A stretch of 64,000 bases of DNA, from the NCBI RefSeq assembly GCF_958304185.1, contig NZ_OY284433.1, forward strand, positions 2,157,996 to 2,221,995, given 5' to 3'. This document shows, piece after piece, positions 62,169 to 64,000 of this stretch. The stretch's first letter is position 1; every line of letters starts with the position of its first letter. Origin of the DNA: an uncultured Erythrobacter sp. (GTDB lineage Bacteria; Pseudomonadota; Alphaproteobacteria; Sphingomonadales; Sphingomonadaceae). The translations under genes and the position numbers were made by a program. The notes beneath the pieces were generated by a model. The model did no database searches, was not told the DNA's origin, and was given only the letters and a program-made list of their open reading frames with translations.

Positions 62169-63725
62169 TTGAGCGAGAAAGCCGAAGCGGCCGAAAGCCG
62201 CAGCGAGGATTCCGTCCCCGCCTATAGCTGGTATGTGCTCGGGGTGCTGGTTGTGGTCTACATCCTCAACTTCATCGATCGGCAGATCCTCTCGATCTTG
62301 GCGGTCGACATCAAGCGCGATCTTCAGCTGACCGACGGCGAGCTCGGCTTTCTCGGCGGTGCGGCTTTTGCGGTGTTCTATGCGCTGTTCGGTGTCCCGC
62401 TTGGCCGTTTGGCGGACCGCTGGCACCGGGTGCGCCTGCTGACTATCGGCCTGTTGCTGTGGTCGGCGATGACGGCAATGTCCGGATTTGCGCGCAACTA
62501 TCTGACCCTGTCACTGGCGCGCATGGGCGTGGGCGTGGGCGAGGCGACGGCCAGCCCGACGGCCTATTCATTGATTTCGGATTATTTCCCAGCGCGAAAG
62601 CGCGCCACCGCCTTGGCGATCTATTCCTCGGGCCTCTATCTCGGCGGCGGGGTCTCGCTGCTGATCGGAGCCAAGATTTCGAAGGTTTGGGACGCGGCCT
62701 ATCCGGGCGGCGGGATGGCTGGGCTGGTGGGCTGGCAGGCCGCCTTTCTCGCCGTGGGGATTCCAGGAATCCTGCTCGCGATCTGGGTCGCCTCGCTGCG
62801 TGAACCGGCGCGGCCGGCTGCCGAGACTGTAGGAGGGCGTCATCCACTGGTCGACTTCTTCATCGACCTGTCGATGCTGCTGCCCCCGTTCACTCTGTAC
62901 CACGCAATGCGCCGCGGCCCGATGGCAGCGACCGTCAACCTCGCGATGGCGGCCGCGATGACCGGCTTCGCGCTGATCATGATCGAGCTGACCGGCAATC
63001 TCCCGCAATGGTCGTCGATTGCATTCGGCTATTATGCGGTGTTTTCATGGGCATCGACACTGCGCAGGCACGACCCGGCGACCTTCAGCCTGATCTGGGG
63101 CACGCCGGCCTTCATCTGCACGGCGCTGGGCTATGGCCTCGTATCGCTCGGCGCCTATGCGCTGGCGTTCTGGTCGGCGCCCTATGCCGAGACCGTGCTC
63201 AAATTGCCCAAGGACGAACTTGCCTTCGTGCTGGGCGGCAGCGGTGCGGTGTCGGGCTTTCTGGGGGTGATTCTCGGTGGGCGACTGTCGGATTGGCTGC
63301 GTTCGCGCAATCCGTCGGGGCGGATTCTCGTCATCATGTTTGGCATTGTCGCGCCGGTCATTCCGATCTGGATTGGCTTCACGACCGAAATTCCCGCCCT
63401 GTTCTACCTGATGAACTTTCTCGCAGGGATGTTCGCCGCGACCGCACTGGGGGCTGCTGCTGCCACGACGCAGGATCTGGTGCTCCCGCGGATGCGCGGA
63501 ACTGCTACGGCCTCGTTCTTCCTCGCGACAACCTTGGTCGGCCTTGGGCTCGGCCCCTATATGGTCGGGCAGATTTCCGAGCTGAGCGGGAGCATGCGGA
63601 TCGGCGTCCTGTCACTGATCGGAGTAGCGCCGATATCGCTGGCGCTGCTGATCTACGCCTATCGCACCCTGCCAATGGCCGAGGCGACGATTGCGGAGCG
63701 GGCGCGGGCTGCTGCTGGCGAATAA
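62169..63725 (+). CDS. MFS transporter (Spinster-like)
   Basis: A 518-residue major facilitator with about twelve membrane segments. The first helix YVLGVLVVVYILNFIDRQIL and the loop-2/3 motif FALFGVPLGRLADRWHRVRL-like segment (ALFGVPLGRLADRWHRVR) are typical of the Spinster-type/hexuronate-related MFS branch frequent in sphingomonads. The start is TTG at 62169 with AGGGG 8 nt upstream. The substrate cannot be predicted; there is no neighbouring pathway beyond queC, 51 nt upstream. Confidence 0.9.
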   Translation: MSEKAEAAESRSEDSVPAYSWYVLGVLVVVYILNFIDRQILSILAVDIKRDLQLTDGELGFLGGAAFAVFYALFGVPLGRLADRWHRVRLLTIGLLLWSAMTAMSGFARNYLTLSLARMGVGVGEATASPTAYSLISDYFPARKRATALAIYSSGLYLGGGVSLLIGAKISKVWDAAYPGGGMAGLVGWQAAFLAVGIPGILLAIWVASLREPARPAAETVGGRHPLVDFFIDLSMLLPPFTLYHAMRRGPMAATVNLAMAAAMTGFALIMIELTGNLPQWSSIAFGYYAVFSWASTLRRHDPATFSLIWGTPAFICTALGYGLVSLGAYALAFWSAPYAETVLKLPKDELAFVLGGSGAVSGFLGVILGGRLSDWLRSRNPSGRILVIMFGIVAPVIPIWIGFTTEIPALFYLMNFLAGMFAATALGAAAATTQDLVLPRMRGTATASFFLATTLVGLGLGPYMVGQISELSGSMRIGVLSLIGVAPISLALLIYAYRTLPMAEATIAERARAAAGE

Positions 63726-64000
63726 CTCGTGGAAGTGGGCGGCTGGCCCGGCTGACCCCGCACCCGGTGATAATGACGGCACGCTCAGTCTGAGCCGTGG
63801 GCATGGCGAATCACCGTCTGCTTGGAGCGATGGCTTACTGCCAAGTCCGGCGCGTCCTTGCGACGTTCACCCCTGCCTAGCGCCCTCACCGAATAGCAGT
63901 ACTGCACCCCATCCGAGGGGACTGTGCTGATTGGCCAGCTTGCAGAGAGCCTTGGCCTCCTGCGTCTCTCGCTTGATCGACGCACAATAAAAAAGGGGCC
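63726..64000. other. 275-bp right-edge stretch without an assignable gene
   Basis: No convincing gene. On the minus strand an open frame enters from the right edge and ends with LANQHSPLGWGAVLLFGEG and a stop near 63874; it could be the 3' end of an unseen gene, but codon use is not persuasive. AAAAAAGGGGCC at the edge could be the left arm of a terminator. Confidence 0.35.

Noticed and set aside
63785-63985. 66-codon open frame on the minus strand at the right edge
   Set aside because: Arg/Ser-rich composition, no ribosome-binding site, no family resemblance.

Overview
The window is about 64 kb of GC-rich, densely coding chromosome. It suggests an alphaproteobacterium of the order Sphingomonadales, most likely an Erythrobacteraceae member (Erythrobacter/Porphyrobacter-like). 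The evidence is: a CtrA cell-cycle regulator with paired GANTC sites in its promoter, a DUF4167 protein, a HIG1-type small protein, a bacterial CDC48/VCP-like ATPase, a sigma-54 driven glnK-amtB operon, and the dispersed inverted-repeat elements common in sphingomonads. I see no rRNA, tRNA, CRISPR array, insertion sequence or prophage. The species call is inference from gene content and base composition.

Layout. 0-8 kb: small membrane protein, cobalamin adenosyltransferase, 3-hydroxyacyl-CoA dehydrogenase, mutS (interrupted in frame by a palindromic element), maeB, a DUF892 protein. 8-13 kb: amidohydrolase, secreted endonuclease/phosphatase lipoprotein, trmB, a membrane-anchored LuxR-type regulator, ctrA. 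13-20.7 kb: lptB-rpoN, ppa, hisS, prfA, prmC. 21-26 kb: DUF4167, lnt, metK, DUF418. 26-31 kb: a GbsR-type regulator with two membrane proteins, then a CoA-transferase/hydrolase cluster ending in scoA-scoB. 31-37 kb: a non-coding region with a candidate sRNA and a 45-bp tandem repeat, the CDC48 ATPase, a parS-like centromere site, polA. 37-43.4 kb: lipoprotein, class A beta-lactamase-like enzyme, DUF305-LVIVD secreted protein, rpmI-rplT, AraC regulator. 43.5-50.8 kb: a chain of ATGA-overlapped genes pheS-pheT-SDR-prfC, then a hydrolase and a PNPOx-fold protein. 50.8-53 kb: glnK-amtB behind a textbook -24/-12 promoter. 53-64 kb: GMC oxidoreductase, sterol-desaturase-like enzyme, phosphatase-like protein, double cold-shock protein, argD-argF-hslO, DUF3617, queC, MFS transporter.

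The most unusual signal is a family of roughly 80-100-nt structured elements found at four places (12532-12630 minus, 16473-16568 plus, 52908-53008 plus, 53038-53117 minus). Three copies share an almost invariant sequence skeleton, while the hairpin arms are rewritten with pairing kept. The first stem always carries a CTCC loop (GTCC in the divergent fourth copy). All four copies lie 3' of a gene and in the sense direction of that gene. This looks like selection on RNA (or single-stranded DNA) structure and I do not recognise it as a named family.

Genes that work together: rpoN and the glnK promoter (nitrogen control); ctrA with GANTC/CtrA-box promoter signals (cell cycle); prfA/prmC and prfC (translation termination); mutS and polA (DNA repair); scoA/scoB, the class III CoA-transferase and hydroxyacyl-CoA dehydrogenase (acyl-CoA/ketone body metabolism); argD/argF (arginine synthesis).
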